DNA of 64,000 bases, from contig CANSSP010000001.1 of the NCBI GenBank assembly GCA_947649645.1, positions 1 to 64,000 of the forward strand. Direction: 5' to 3'. This document shows positions 1 to 7,815 of the stretch, one piece after another; position 1 is the stretch's first letter, and each line of letters opens with the position of its first letter. This DNA comes from an uncultured Roseburia sp. Lineage in GTDB: Bacteria > Bacillota > Clostridia > Lachnospirales > Lachnospiraceae. The notes under the pieces were generated by a model, which worked only from the letters and a program-made list of their open reading frames with translations, did not search any database and had not been told where the DNA came from. Position numbers and translations under genes: made by a program.

Positions 1-54
1 CTGCCGGTTTATTGAGAAAGGAAGCATTACAGAGCGTTTGCGGATCGTAGTGTG
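1..54 (+). other. Possible 3' tail of an upstream gene cut by the window edge
   Basis: The frame starting at base 2 reads through FIEKGSITERLRIVV and stops at TGA (52-54). It could be the C-terminus of a gene that begins outside the window. BceAB-type exporters often follow a two-component pair, so a sensor kinase end is conceivable, but the residues are too few to recognise any family. Treat it as unassigned. Confidence 0.25.
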
Positions 55-129
55 AGAAGTACTTCTGACTGTCTGTGGCAGTTTCCACTCACAGCAAAGG
101 CTGCTTCACGAAGAAGTACTAAGTCTCAC
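52..129. repeat. Long imperfect inverted repeat (large hairpin)
   Basis: GTGAGA (52-57) plus AGTACTTC (58-65) can pair with GAAGTACT (113-120) plus TCTCAC (124-129), giving about 14 paired bases with a small bulge around a 47-base centre. It lies just after a stop codon and before further palindromes. It could be a terminator-like structure, a binding site or the remnant of a small repeat element. No T-run follows, so a simple terminator is unlikely. Confidence 0.5.
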
Positions 130-175
130 GCCGGGAAATGCCTGAAATACGGTATTTCTCATCCGGATTTGAGTC

Positions 176-194
176 GCGGCAGAGCCGCCTTTTT
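176..194 (+). terminator. Short rho-independent terminator-like hairpin
   Basis: GCGGC (176-180), loop AGA and GCCGC (184-188) are followed by CTTTTT. It is preceded by a perfect small palindrome, GAAATAC/GTATTTC (144-158). The structure would end transcription from upstream before the ABC exporter genes. The stem is short, so strength is uncertain. Confidence 0.5.
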
Positions 195-195
195 A

Positions 196-228
196 CAAAG
201 GTACAAAACTGTACCTTTGTTGTACCTT
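196..228. promoter_or_regulatory. Palindromic operator candidate before the ABC exporter
   Basis: CAAAGGTACA (196-205), spacer AAAC and TGTACCTTTG (210-219) form a perfect 10-bp inverted repeat. A third copy of TGTACCTT follows at 221-228 as a direct repeat. The site is about 75 bases before the ABC ATPase start, where a response-regulator or repressor site would be expected. An RNA hairpin is an alternative. The regulator is not visible in the window. Confidence 0.5.
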
Positions 229-301
229 CCCTGTGACATTGAACTGGTAAAATATAGCCAGAAAAGGGAAATGGATTCCCGGTTACAAGGAGGAAATATT
301 T

Positions 302-973
302 ATGGAAGCAATTTTGAAGGCTGCCGGTCTTAAAAAATATTACGGTAAGGGTGAAGCTTTGGTCAGGGCATTGGACGGTGTGGATCTGGAGATCGAGCGT
401 GGTAAGTTTACTGCGATCATTGGCACCTCCGGATCTGGAAAATCTACGCTGCTGAATATGCTGGGGGGACTGGATACCCCCAGCGAGGGCAGTATTCAAA
501 TTGGAAATACTGAACTGGCAAAGCTGAACAGCGAACAGGCTGCCATTTTCAGGCGCAATCATATCGGCTTCATTTTTCAAAATTACAATCTGGTGCCGGT
601 ACTCAGTGTCTGGGAAAATATTGTTTTCCCCATCTCTTTAGATGGGCGCAGGCCTGATGAAAAGTTTATCATGGAGATTGTTCGTCTGCTTGGTCTGGAG
701 AAGAAGCTGGATAGTCTGCCGAACAATCTTTCCGGCGGGCAGCAGCAGAGAGTGGCGATTGCCCGTGCGCTGGCCTCTAAGCCTGCTATTATCCTGGCGG
801 ATGAACCCACCGGTAATCTGGACTCAAAAACCAGTGACGATGTGATTGGTTTGCTGAAAATGACCAGCAAAGAATTTAACCAGACAATCGTGATGATTAC
901 CCATAACCCGGAAATTGCACAGATGGCGGATCGTATTGTCCGAATTGAGGACGGCCGCATCGTGTCTCAATAA
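302..973 (+). CDS. ABC transporter ATP-binding protein (BceA/MacB/LolD type)
   Basis: A 223-residue ATPase that should couple ATP hydrolysis to the FtsX-type permease encoded 11 bases downstream. Walker A GTSGSGKS is at 41-48, the Q-loop Q at 93, the signature LSGGQQQR at 143-150, Walker B ILADEPTGNLD at 164-174 and the H-loop His at 201. The length and the ADEPTGNLD motif match the BceA/LolD/MacB subfamily, which serves peptide-antibiotic detoxification or lipoprotein handling. The ATG follows AAGGAGG with suitable spacing. Likely substrates are cationic or cell-wall-active peptides, but the sequence alone does not show this. Confidence 0.93.
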   Translation: MEAILKAAGLKKYYGKGEALVRALDGVDLEIERGKFTAIIGTSGSGKSTLLNMLGGLDTPSEGSIQIGNTELAKLNSEQAAIFRRNHIGFIFQNYNLVPVLSVWENIVFPISLDGRRPDEKFIMEIVRLLGLEKKLDSLPNNLSGGQQQRVAIARALASKPAIILADEPTGNLDSKTSDDVIGLLKMTSKEFNQTIVMITHNPEIAQMADRIVRIEDGRIVSQ

Positions 974-984
974 GGGAGGGATCC

Positions 985-3546
985 ATGATGAATACAGTAT
1001 TCAAACCAATTCAAACGCTGAATCAGCGTACTTTTAAGAAAAATAAAGGCCGGAACCTGGTGGCGGTCATGGCCATCTTAATGACTACGATCATGTTCAC
1101 CACCCTCTTTACCCTGGCACAGAGTATGAGCAAAAACATGGTGGAAATGACGTTCCGGCAGACTGGCTACGATGGCCAGGCATCCTTTAAGAACATCACC
1201 GCAGAGCAGTTTTCGTTGATCGCGAATCACCCTGATGTTGCAGAAGCCGGAGAAAGCCTTGTTCTTGGTCTGGCACAAAACAAAAAGCTGGGTGGCAGAC
1301 AGGTTGAGATCCGTTGGAGCAGTGACATCAATGCCAGGCATTCCTTTGCTATGCCTGCCACCGGAACAATGCCAACGGCAGCAGATGAGATCGCTCTGGA
1401 CACACTGATCCTTGATCGCCTGGGTATTCCCCATCAGCTGGGGGAGACTGTAACGCTGGAATGGCGCAAGGATCTTGCAAAGGATGAGGTGACCACCTCC
1501 ACCTTTACCCTCTGTGGTTTCTGGGAGGGCAACGAATCTGTCTATGCCAGCATGGCTTGGGTAAGCCGGGAATTTGCGGATGAGATGATCGGTGACCATG
1601 TTGCCGACGGGAAAACAAGCATTTTAGGCCTGCATACCGCGCAAGTGATCCTGCATAGTGACCGCAATATTGAGGCCACCATGGAGAATATTTTGGCAGA
1701 CACCGGACTGACGGACTTGAAATTTGGCGTGAATCTGGCATATTCACCAGAGATGAATGCTACCGCAGCGCAGGAAAGCATTCCCATGTATTTGGGTATG
1801 GTGCTGGTGTTCCTTGCCGGCTATCTGATTATTTATAATATCTTTCAGATCAGCGTTACTGCCGACATCCAGTTCTATGGAAAGTTGAAAACACTGGGAA
1901 CTACCACAAAGCAGATCAGGAAGCTCATTTACGGTCAGGCAAACCGGCTGTGCGTGATCGGTATCCCGATGGGCCTTCTTCTGGGCTGGCTGCTGGGTAT
2001 GGTGCTGGTTCCCGTGCTGATGGGACGGCTGGAGGGCAATGCTGTGATTTCCTCCAATCCTGTGATCTTCCTTGGCTCTGCCCTTTTTGCATGGCTGACG
2101 GTTACGATTTCCTGCCTGCGTCCGGCAAGGCTGGCTGGTAAGGTTTCTCCTATCGAAGCTTTGCGTATGAGTGATGCCGCCACCGCAGGCAAGAAGAAAA
2201 GCAAACGCACCCGGAATGGCGCTTCCATTACCGGTATGGCCTGGGCGAATCTGGGGCGGAACAAAAAACGGACAGTGACAGTCATCTGTTCTCTGACCTT
2301 GGGCCTGGTTTTGCTTAGCTGTTTCTACGCTAAGAATGCTGCTTTTGATATGGAGAAATACCTGTCTGAGCTGACGATCAGTGACTTCCGGCTGGATGAC
2401 AGCAGCAGTGCAAACCATATCGGCGGATATGACCCTCATGGTTCCACACTGAATGCTGAACTGGTGGAGTCCGTAGAAGGATTGGCTGGTTTGGAAGCTA
2501 TCGGCCATCAATATTCTCATCAATTTGAACTGACACTGGATGACGGGACTGTGCAAAATATTGATGCCTTTTATACACCGGAAATACTGCACGATTGGGC
2601 AACTTACGACCCCTCCGGTCCTGCTCAGATAAAAAATGCCATGGAAACCCGTGAAGCCATCGGTGTACTGTATGGAATGGACGGTATCCCTCTGGATGCA
2701 ATTACGCAGGAGAGGTATTTGCTCTCCGGCAGCTATGATGCAGAAAAATTTGACGGCGGCGACTATGTGTTGGCTGTCGGCCCTGCCATAGATGCCACAG
2801 ACCCGGAGAGAAATGCGGTATTACCTGTTCCTGCCGTTGGGAGCAGTATTGTGCTTGAAAATCGTACCTATACGGTAATGGCTATTGTATATCCGCTGCA
2901 GGCTGTGGAGGAAGGAGCTTATGAAGGCGGTGTACAGAATCAGCACTGCATGAGCTTTATTATTCCCGCTTCGGTATTCCGGCAGCAGTGGCAGGAGAAT
3001 ACGCTGCGGCGACTGTTCTTTAATGTGGACGATGAACATATTGCCGCAGCACAAGAGATGCTCGATGTGTATACCAGGACCACTGATACCAGTCTGCCTG
3101 TGACATCCCGCAAAACCATGACGGAGCAGTATGAGACAGAAACACGGGCGTCGGCAGTCATGGGAAATACCATCAGCGTGATTATTGCTCTGGTGGGTGT
3201 GCTTAACTTTATCAACTCTATGGTCACGGCCATTGTTTCCCGCAAAAAAGAGTTTGCCATGATTCAGTCCGTGGGCATGACCAAGCGCCAGCTGCGGAAG
3301 ATGCTGATTTGTGAGGGACTGGATTACGCAGCGATTACCCTGATTGTTTCTTATATTGTCAGCGCGCTTGCTGTTGGGATCGGTGTCCGTGCCATGACAG
3401 CCAATGAGTTCAGCACTTTCCATTTTACGCTGATGCCGCTGATGATTTGTACCCCTGTCCTCCTGGTTTTTGCGGTATTGATTCCGTTTCTCTGTTTCAA
3501 GAATTTAGAAAAGCAGAGCATTGTTGAGCGATTGAGAACAGAATAA
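985..3546 (+). CDS. FtsX-domain ABC transporter permease
   Basis: An 853-residue membrane permease partner of the preceding ATPase. By eye it has a first membrane segment near 27-47, a long extracytoplasmic part, three segments near 265-380, a fifth near 432-450, a second large extracytoplasmic domain, and three more near 732-838. This is the double-FtsX layout (about 265-400 and 735-845) common in Firmicutes antimicrobial-peptide exporters. It is longer than BceB (about 650 residues), mainly through the second external domain. Start ATG 985 follows GGGAGGG. Export or target-release of a peptide is inferred from family only. Confidence 0.9.
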   Translation: MMNTVFKPIQTLNQRTFKKNKGRNLVAVMAILMTTIMFTTLFTLAQSMSKNMVEMTFRQTGYDGQASFKNITAEQFSLIANHPDVAEAGESLVLGLAQNKKLGGRQVEIRWSSDINARHSFAMPATGTMPTAADEIALDTLILDRLGIPHQLGETVTLEWRKDLAKDEVTTSTFTLCGFWEGNESVYASMAWVSREFADEMIGDHVADGKTSILGLHTAQVILHSDRNIEATMENILADTGLTDLKFGVNLAYSPEMNATAAQESIPMYLGMVLVFLAGYLIIYNIFQISVTADIQFYGKLKTLGTTTKQIRKLIYGQANRLCVIGIPMGLLLGWLLGMVLVPVLMGRLEGNAVISSNPVIFLGSALFAWLTVTISCLRPARLAGKVSPIEALRMSDAATAGKKKSKRTRNGASITGMAWANLGRNKKRTVTVICSLTLGLVLLSCFYAKNAAFDMEKYLSELTISDFRLDDSSSANHIGGYDPHGSTLNAELVESVEGLAGLEAIGHQYSHQFELTLDDGTVQNIDAFYTPEILHDWATYDPSGPAQIKNAMETREAIGVLYGMDGIPLDAITQERYLLSGSYDAEKFDGGDYVLAVGPAIDATDPERNAVLPVPAVGSSIVLENRTYTVMAIVYPLQAVEEGAYEGGVQNQHCMSFIIPASVFRQQWQENTLRRLFFNVDDEHIAAAQEMLDVYTRTTDTSLPVTSRKTMTEQYETETRASAVMGNTISVIIALVGVLNFINSMVTAIVSRKKEFAMIQSVGMTKRQLRKMLICEGLDYAAITLIVSYIVSALAVGIGVRAMTANEFSTFHFTLMPLMICTPVLLVFAVLIPFLCFKNLEKQSIVERLRTE

Positions 3547-3810
3547 ATAGAATGATCTGCCTTACGACGGCAAAAGAGCTGATTGCCTATAATCCCTGTG
3601 TGGGAATATCTGCAAAGGGCGGAAAGACAACGAAGAAGAAAGACGGATTGCTGACAGCAAAGGGATCCGCCTGCATATTCACGGTTTCAAAGGGTATGGC
3701 AGTATGTAGTTGGCCGGTCCTTCCCCGGGCTCTGCAGCCGTACCCGCTTCAACCGAACTGGGAGGGCTTTTTGCCGGCAGCAGAACTGCTCCGCCAGCAG
3801 CTGGCACAGT

Positions 3811-3984
3811 CTTTTCCTATTAAACGCTATACTTATATCTGGCTTGTTGGGATTTCCACAAATGGGGATTGCCGGGGCGGCTTTAGCAGTCGATAATATA
3901 GTGATATTATTGCGTGTGTATGTCTGGGAATCGGCACTGGCGGCGGCAATCTTACAGGCATTACAAACAATACAAATGGGTTGA
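3811..3984 (+). pseudogene. Decayed MATE transporter fragment
   Basis: One frame, ending at TGA 3982-3984, reads SLFLLNAILISGLLGFPQMG followed by IAGAALAVDN. This resembles the MATE stretch between two membrane helices (LGFPxMGIAGAALA). The similarity covers only about 50 residues, upstream residues in the frame are unrelated, and there is no start. A different overlapping frame is open from 3552 to 3896 (114 codons) but resembles nothing I know. The whole 3547-4077 stretch is best read as degraded sequence. A complete MATE gene lies nearby at 5389-6747. Confidence 0.5.
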
Positions 3985-4077
3985 AAACCTTCAAAAGCGG
4001 CGAAGAGAAATCTTCGCTGCTTTTTCAGATATGTCTGAGGTTAAAATTTCTGGTATACTAAAAGATAAATTTATGTA

Positions 4078-4108
4078 TTGACTCTCTCGCAGCGTAACGG
4101 TTTAGGAT
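4078..4108 (+). promoter_or_regulatory. MerR-type promoter with 19-bp spacer
   Basis: The -35 TTGACT (4078-4083) and -10 TAGGAT (4103-4108) are separated by 19 bases instead of 17. The spacer holds the dyad-like CTCTCGCAGCGTAACGG. Elongated spacers are the hallmark of promoters that MerR-family proteins untwist. The site sits about 20 bases before a TipAS-type merR gene, so autoregulation is the natural reading. Confidence 0.7.
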
Positions 4109-4128
4109 AAAGCTGGAAGGAGGAAATA

Positions 4129-4968
4129 ATGAAAACAGTCAAAGACATGTCAGAGATAAGTGGAGTAAGCATAAGAACGTTAAGATATTATGATGACATT
4201 GGCTTATTAAAGCCAACGAAATTGTCAGATGCAGGCTATCGCTTATATGACAATAAAGCATTAGAAAGATTGCAGGAAATTATGTTCTTTAAAGAATTAG
4301 AGATACCATTGGAAAACATAAAGAAAATAATGGACAGTCCTAATTACGATAAAGAACAGGCTTTATTAACTCAAAAGAATTTATTGGAGCAAAAGCGAAA
4401 TCGGCTAAATGGGATTATTGAGTTAATATCAGACGTGATGAAAGGAGTTAATACTATGAGTTTTAAGGCATTTAGTAACGAAGAGATTCAGGAAATTTCA
4501 GACCATATGTTGGGACGTATGTCAAAAGAATCTCTGAAACAGCAGATACAAAAATATGGGAGCGAGGAAAAATATCGGGAATATTTAGCAGCAGGCTTTT
4601 CAAATGAACGGGCCATTGCAGATGTTTTTAAATGGTATGGCAGTAAAGAAAAAGCAATGGAAGCTATTATGCAGTCAACTGGTGATGTTAAGGAATTTAA
4701 GCAGGAGCAGGACAAAAATACTGAAATATATAAAAAGTTTATGGCGGCAAAAGAAACTGGTGACGCTAATGTAGAAAAAGAAGCAGTCGAGCAGCTTGCG
4801 GAAAATTATAAGGAGATGTTTAAACTTGACAATGCCAGAAGCATACTTTTGGATTTAGCAAGTGAGTATTTGCAAAAACAGAAGTTGGCGGAAGCTACGG
4901 ACAGCCAATTTGGAAACGGTTGTTCTGAATATGTTGCATATGCGATTAAAAAGTATTATGGTGTTTAA
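4129..4968 (+). CDS. MerR-family regulator with C-terminal TipAS-like domain
   Basis: A 279-residue transcription activator. The N-terminal 70 residues are a MerR winged helix (SGVSIRTLRYYDDIGLLKP, then DAGYRLYD). A coiled helix near 75-105 is followed by a helical C-terminal domain to 279 resembling TipAS/Mta drug-binding domains, ending FGNGCSEYVAYAIKKYYGV. Members bind hydrophobic or thiopeptide-like compounds and induce themselves and efflux genes. AAGGAGG is 7 bases before the ATG. The gene is visibly more AT-rich than the housekeeping genes, suggesting acquisition. The ligand is unknown; the flanking exporter genes are possible targets. Confidence 0.88.
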   Translation: MKTVKDMSEISGVSIRTLRYYDDIGLLKPTKLSDAGYRLYDNKALERLQEIMFFKELEIPLENIKKIMDSPNYDKEQALLTQKNLLEQKRNRLNGIIELISDVMKGVNTMSFKAFSNEEIQEISDHMLGRMSKESLKQQIQKYGSEEKYREYLAAGFSNERAIADVFKWYGSKEKAMEAIMQSTGDVKEFKQEQDKNTEIYKKFMAAKETGDANVEKEAVEQLAENYKEMFKLDNARSILLDLASEYLQKQKLAEATDSQFGNGCSEYVAYAIKKYYGV

Positions 4969-5388
4969 TTTCTTTAATTATAAGAAATAATCCATATCCA
5001 GATATACATCTAAAGTACGGATATTATCAAAGAACCGGGACAGAAGCAGATTGCAGATGTGACGTTGGAATGAACGGCAGACTTTGACAGATGAACAGGA
5101 AGAACACCTTTTAGACGCTATCCAGGCGGTAATTTGTATGATGAGATGTTGTGAGGCATTACAAAATAGTATGGGTAAGTGACAGGTAACTTATAAATGT
5201 CTTGAAAACGCCGGAAAATAAGGGTTTGAAACTATCGAAGAGATAATCGCGAACAGAATACAGGATTTCAGGAATATTTACTCCGCAGGTTTTCCTGCGG
5301 AGTTTTTCTGAGGCTGATTGTGATATACCTGTATTGTGTTCTGAATAAAAAGGAGGTTTCTGGTATATGGTGACAGGTGCACTTTATG
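4969..5388. other. Noncoding stretch with a possible gene remnant
   Basis: Between the merR stop and the MATE gene there is no convincing gene. One plus-strand frame reads RWNERQTLTDEQEEHLLDAI and continues to a TGA at about 5181, but it has an in-frame stop just upstream and no start. It may be a relic of a regulator, which I cannot identify. A strong plus-strand terminator lies at 5280-5307. Confidence 0.4.
5280..5307 (+). terminator. Rho-independent terminator
   Basis: ACTCCGCAGG (5280-5289), loop TTTT and CCTGCGGAGT (5294-5303) make a perfect 10-bp stem followed by a T-run. On the minus strand there is no T-run, so it acts on plus-strand transcripts, probably from the merR side. Confidence 0.8.
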
Positions 5389-6747
5389 TCAGCTGAAACT
5401 CTTCGCTTTTTGTGTGCGTCTGTGCAGAAAATAAAATGTCATTACGGTACAGTAGAGTAGTGCAAAACCCCATGCGAGCGGATTTGCAAAACAGATGCCG
5501 GTAAATCCGAAGTAACGGATTGCAAGCCAGCCACCGAAGGCACGGCCGAGCAGTTCGCCGACGCCGCTTAAGACGGCGTGCACGCTAAAGCCCATTCCCT
5601 GTAAAGTGTTACGCATAATCATAAGGCAGCCGTGGACGCAGAACAGGCAGCTGATAATGCCAAGGTACTGAATACAGAGCGTTGCGGACGTCCCGGCGCC
5701 GGGGCCCAGGACGATTTCCGTGAAAAAGTTTTTTCCGAGGAAAATCACGACCCAGGCTGCGGCACAGTATGACAGCTGGATGATGAGGCCGGAGCGGATG
5801 CCGGAACGGATGCGGTCATACCGTCCGGCGCCGTCGTTCTGCCCTGCATAAGTCGCCATCCCCATGCCGACGGACTCCAGGGGGAGCGTGAACATCTGGC
5901 GGATTTTTTCGCCGGCAGTCTGTCCGGCGATGGCAGCGGTGCCAAGGGCGTTGACGGCGCTCTGCATGACGACGGCGCCAAGGGCCGACACGGAGTATTC
6001 AAAACCCATCGGAAGGCCGACGACGCAAAGTCTGGCGGTATGTCGGCCGGAAAATCCGCGCAGTCCGCCGCAATTGCGCAGAAGGTCTGTTTTATACAGA
6101 ATCCAGCCCAGGTTCAGCAGTCCGCTTAAAAGCTGGCTGACGACGGTTGCCACGGCGGCGCCGGCGACGCCCATGGAAAAGATGGCGATCAGCACGTAAT
6201 CCAGGACAATGTTTAAGGCGCTGGAGGCGAGCAGAAAGTAAGTCGGCCTTCTGGAGTCGCCCGATGACCGGAGCGCCCCGGCGCAGTAATTGTACAGGAT
6301 GGATGCGGGGATGCCGAGAAAAATAATTTTTAAATACCGGGCGGCGTCCGTGAGGATTTCTTCCGGGGTGCGGATCAGCAGCAGAAGCGGCTCTGTAAAA
6401 GTGAAAGTCGCGAGCGTCATAACCATACCTAAAAACGTACACAGCCAGACACCGTTCCAGAAATAACGTTTAAACTCTGCTTCGTCTTTTGCGCCGACGG
6501 ACTGGGCCAGAGGGATACCAAAGCCCACGCAGGCGCCCTGGACAAAGCCGAGGGTCAGAAAGTGCATGGAATAGGTAGTGCCTACCGCAGCCAGGGCCTT
6601 TTCCCCGATCAGGCGTCCGACCATAACCGTGTCGGCAAACGAGTATAATTGCTGGAACAGTGTGCCTATGACCAGCGGCAGGGAAAAAAGAAGAATCTGT
6701 TGTATGGGTCTGCCCTGGGTCAGATCCATTGTCTTTTGTTTTGTCAT
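5389..6747 (-). CDS. MATE family multidrug/Na+ antiporter
   Basis: A 452-residue polytopic membrane protein with about 12 hydrophobic segments. The start, DLTQGRPIQQILLFSLPLVI followed by GTLFQQLYSFADTVMVGRLI, is the typical MATE N-terminus, and the second half repeats the fold. MATE proteins export cationic drugs or metabolites using Na+ or H+ gradients. The ATG follows GGAGGTG. It is divergent from the LysR regulator at 6877 and shares a compact promoter region with it, so that regulator is its likely controller. Substrate unknown. Confidence 0.93.
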   Translation of the reverse strand: MTKQKTMDLTQGRPIQQILLFSLPLVIGTLFQQLYSFADTVMVGRLIGEKALAAVGTTYSMHFLTLGFVQGACVGFGIPLAQSVGAKDEAEFKRYFWNGVWLCTFLGMVMTLATFTFTEPLLLLIRTPEEILTDAARYLKIIFLGIPASILYNYCAGALRSSGDSRRPTYFLLASSALNIVLDYVLIAIFSMGVAGAAVATVVSQLLSGLLNLGWILYKTDLLRNCGGLRGFSGRHTARLCVVGLPMGFEYSVSALGAVVMQSAVNALGTAAIAGQTAGEKIRQMFTLPLESVGMGMATYAGQNDGAGRYDRIRSGIRSGLIIQLSYCAAAWVVIFLGKNFFTEIVLGPGAGTSATLCIQYLGIISCLFCVHGCLMIMRNTLQGMGFSVHAVLSGVGELLGRAFGGWLAIRYFGFTGICFANPLAWGFALLYCTVMTFYFLHRRTQKAKSFS

Positions 6748-6777
6748 GTGACACCTCCGGATTTTTGTGATATTGTC

Positions 6778-6825
6778 AGTATAGCGTTGAGAAATGAAAA
6801 TGTAAAATATATAATAACAATGCTA
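6778..6825. promoter_or_regulatory. Divergent overlapping promoters and inverted-repeat operator
   Basis: Minus strand, toward the MATE gene: -35 TTTACA (6801-6806 complement), 17-bp spacer, -10 TATACT (6778-6783 complement). Plus strand, toward lysR: -35 TTGAGA (6787-6792), 17-bp spacer, -10 TATAAT (6810-6815). The half-sites TAGCGTTG (6782-6789) and CAATGCTA (6818-6825) form an inverted repeat with one mismatch that brackets both promoters. This is consistent with a LysR site controlling both genes. Confidence 0.7.
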
Positions 6826-6876
6826 GTATAGTTTTTGCACGATAAAATGGTGTATAAAAAAGGAGGGGATTTTAAA

Positions 6877-7761
6877 GTGACGTTTGATCAGATTCGTTAC
6901 TTTTGTGCCGCGGCCCGTCTCGGCAGCTTCAGCCGGGCGGCGGAGTCGGTTTATATCACACAGCCCAGTCTCTGCGCAGCCATCCGCAGACTGGAAGAGG
7001 AATCCGAGGTAAAGCTTTTTCAGGCAAACCGCAAAGGGGCGGTTCTGACAGACGCCGGGCGGCTTTTTCTTGAGGACGCGCAGAATATTCTGGAACAGGC
7101 GGATCTGGCGATGACGCATATGCAGCAGTTTGCCCAGCGCGACCGTGCCGAGATCAGGATTGCGTATACGTATTCTCTCGCTGACGCCTATGTTCCCAGG
7201 CTTTTAAAAGCATTTCTCGAAGACGAGGGCAGGGGATGTGTTATTTATTCGGATGAGATGCCCAGCGACCGGATTGCACAGGGGATAAGAGAAGGACGTT
7301 TTGATTTCGGTCTTGGTTCACGGATTCCTCCCGATCCGGAACTGGAGCAGATACCCATCGCATATCAGAAGCTCTGTCTGCTGACGCCGCGCGGGGAAGA
7401 CGGGTGCTTTAAAGAACCGGAAGAGTTTGCCGCAAAGCCTCTGATCTGTTACAGGAAGGATTACCCTATGTATCGGCTTTTGTCGGAATTGTTTGACCGC
7501 GCCGGCATCCGGCCGCACATTATCCATTATGGCTACAGTGAAGGAGCGATTGCCCGGCTGGTGGAGCAGGGGGTGGGAGTCGGGATTGTGGCCGAAATCG
7601 AGGGGCTGGAAAAATACAATGTCCGCATTCTTTATCCCGCGTGGCTTACCGGCGGCCGTTCGGTCTATCTGATGCGCCACCGCACCAGGATGGTTACACA
7701 GGCGGCGCGCCGTCTGCAGGAGCGCATCCTTTCCGGCAAAGAAAATAAGGATAACTTGTAA
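6877..7761 (+). CDS. LysR-family transcriptional regulator
   Basis: A 294-residue regulator with the N-terminal LysR helix-turn-helix (FCAAARLGSFSRAAESVYIT, then QPSLCAAIRRLEEE at about 10-45) and a C-terminal periplasmic-binding-protein-like effector domain (about 85-290). I chose GTG 6877 because AGGAGGGG lies 8 bases upstream and the protein then begins TFDQIRYF as in LysR relatives. The in-frame ATG at 6835 lies within 20 bases of the -10 box and lacks a ribosome site. It probably regulates the divergent MATE gene and itself. Effector unknown. Confidence 0.92.
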   Translation: MTFDQIRYFCAAARLGSFSRAAESVYITQPSLCAAIRRLEEESEVKLFQANRKGAVLTDAGRLFLEDAQNILEQADLAMTHMQQFAQRDRAEIRIAYTYSLADAYVPRLLKAFLEDEGRGCVIYSDEMPSDRIAQGIREGRFDFGLGSRIPPDPELEQIPIAYQKLCLLTPRGEDGCFKEPEEFAAKPLICYRKDYPMYRLLSELFDRAGIRPHIIHYGYSEGAIARLVEQGVGVGIVAEIEGLEKYNVRILYPAWLTGGRSVYLMRHRTRMVTQAARRLQERILSGKENKDNL

Positions 7762-7784
7762 AATCAGCCCGGCTGGCATATAAT
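7756..7784 (+). promoter_or_regulatory. Promoter for the murE-thiN gene run
   Basis: TTGTAA (7756-7761), a 17-bp spacer and TATAAT (7779-7784) lie about 30 bases before the murE start, overlapping the lysR stop codon. This is the only convincing promoter before the long same-strand run that ends near 21553. Confidence 0.65.
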
Positions 7785-7815
7785 AAAAAAAGTCTATTCT
7801 CAAAAAGGAATGCAT

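Noticed and set aside
3552..3896. 114-codon open frame after the ABC permease
   Set aside because: No recognisable family and odd composition, and it overlaps in another frame a MATE-like fragment, so it is more likely an accidental frame in degraded DNA.
6835..6876. LysR start at ATG 6835
   Set aside because: It is only 20 bases from the -10 box, has no ribosome site, and the GTG at 6877 has AGGAGGGG at proper distance.
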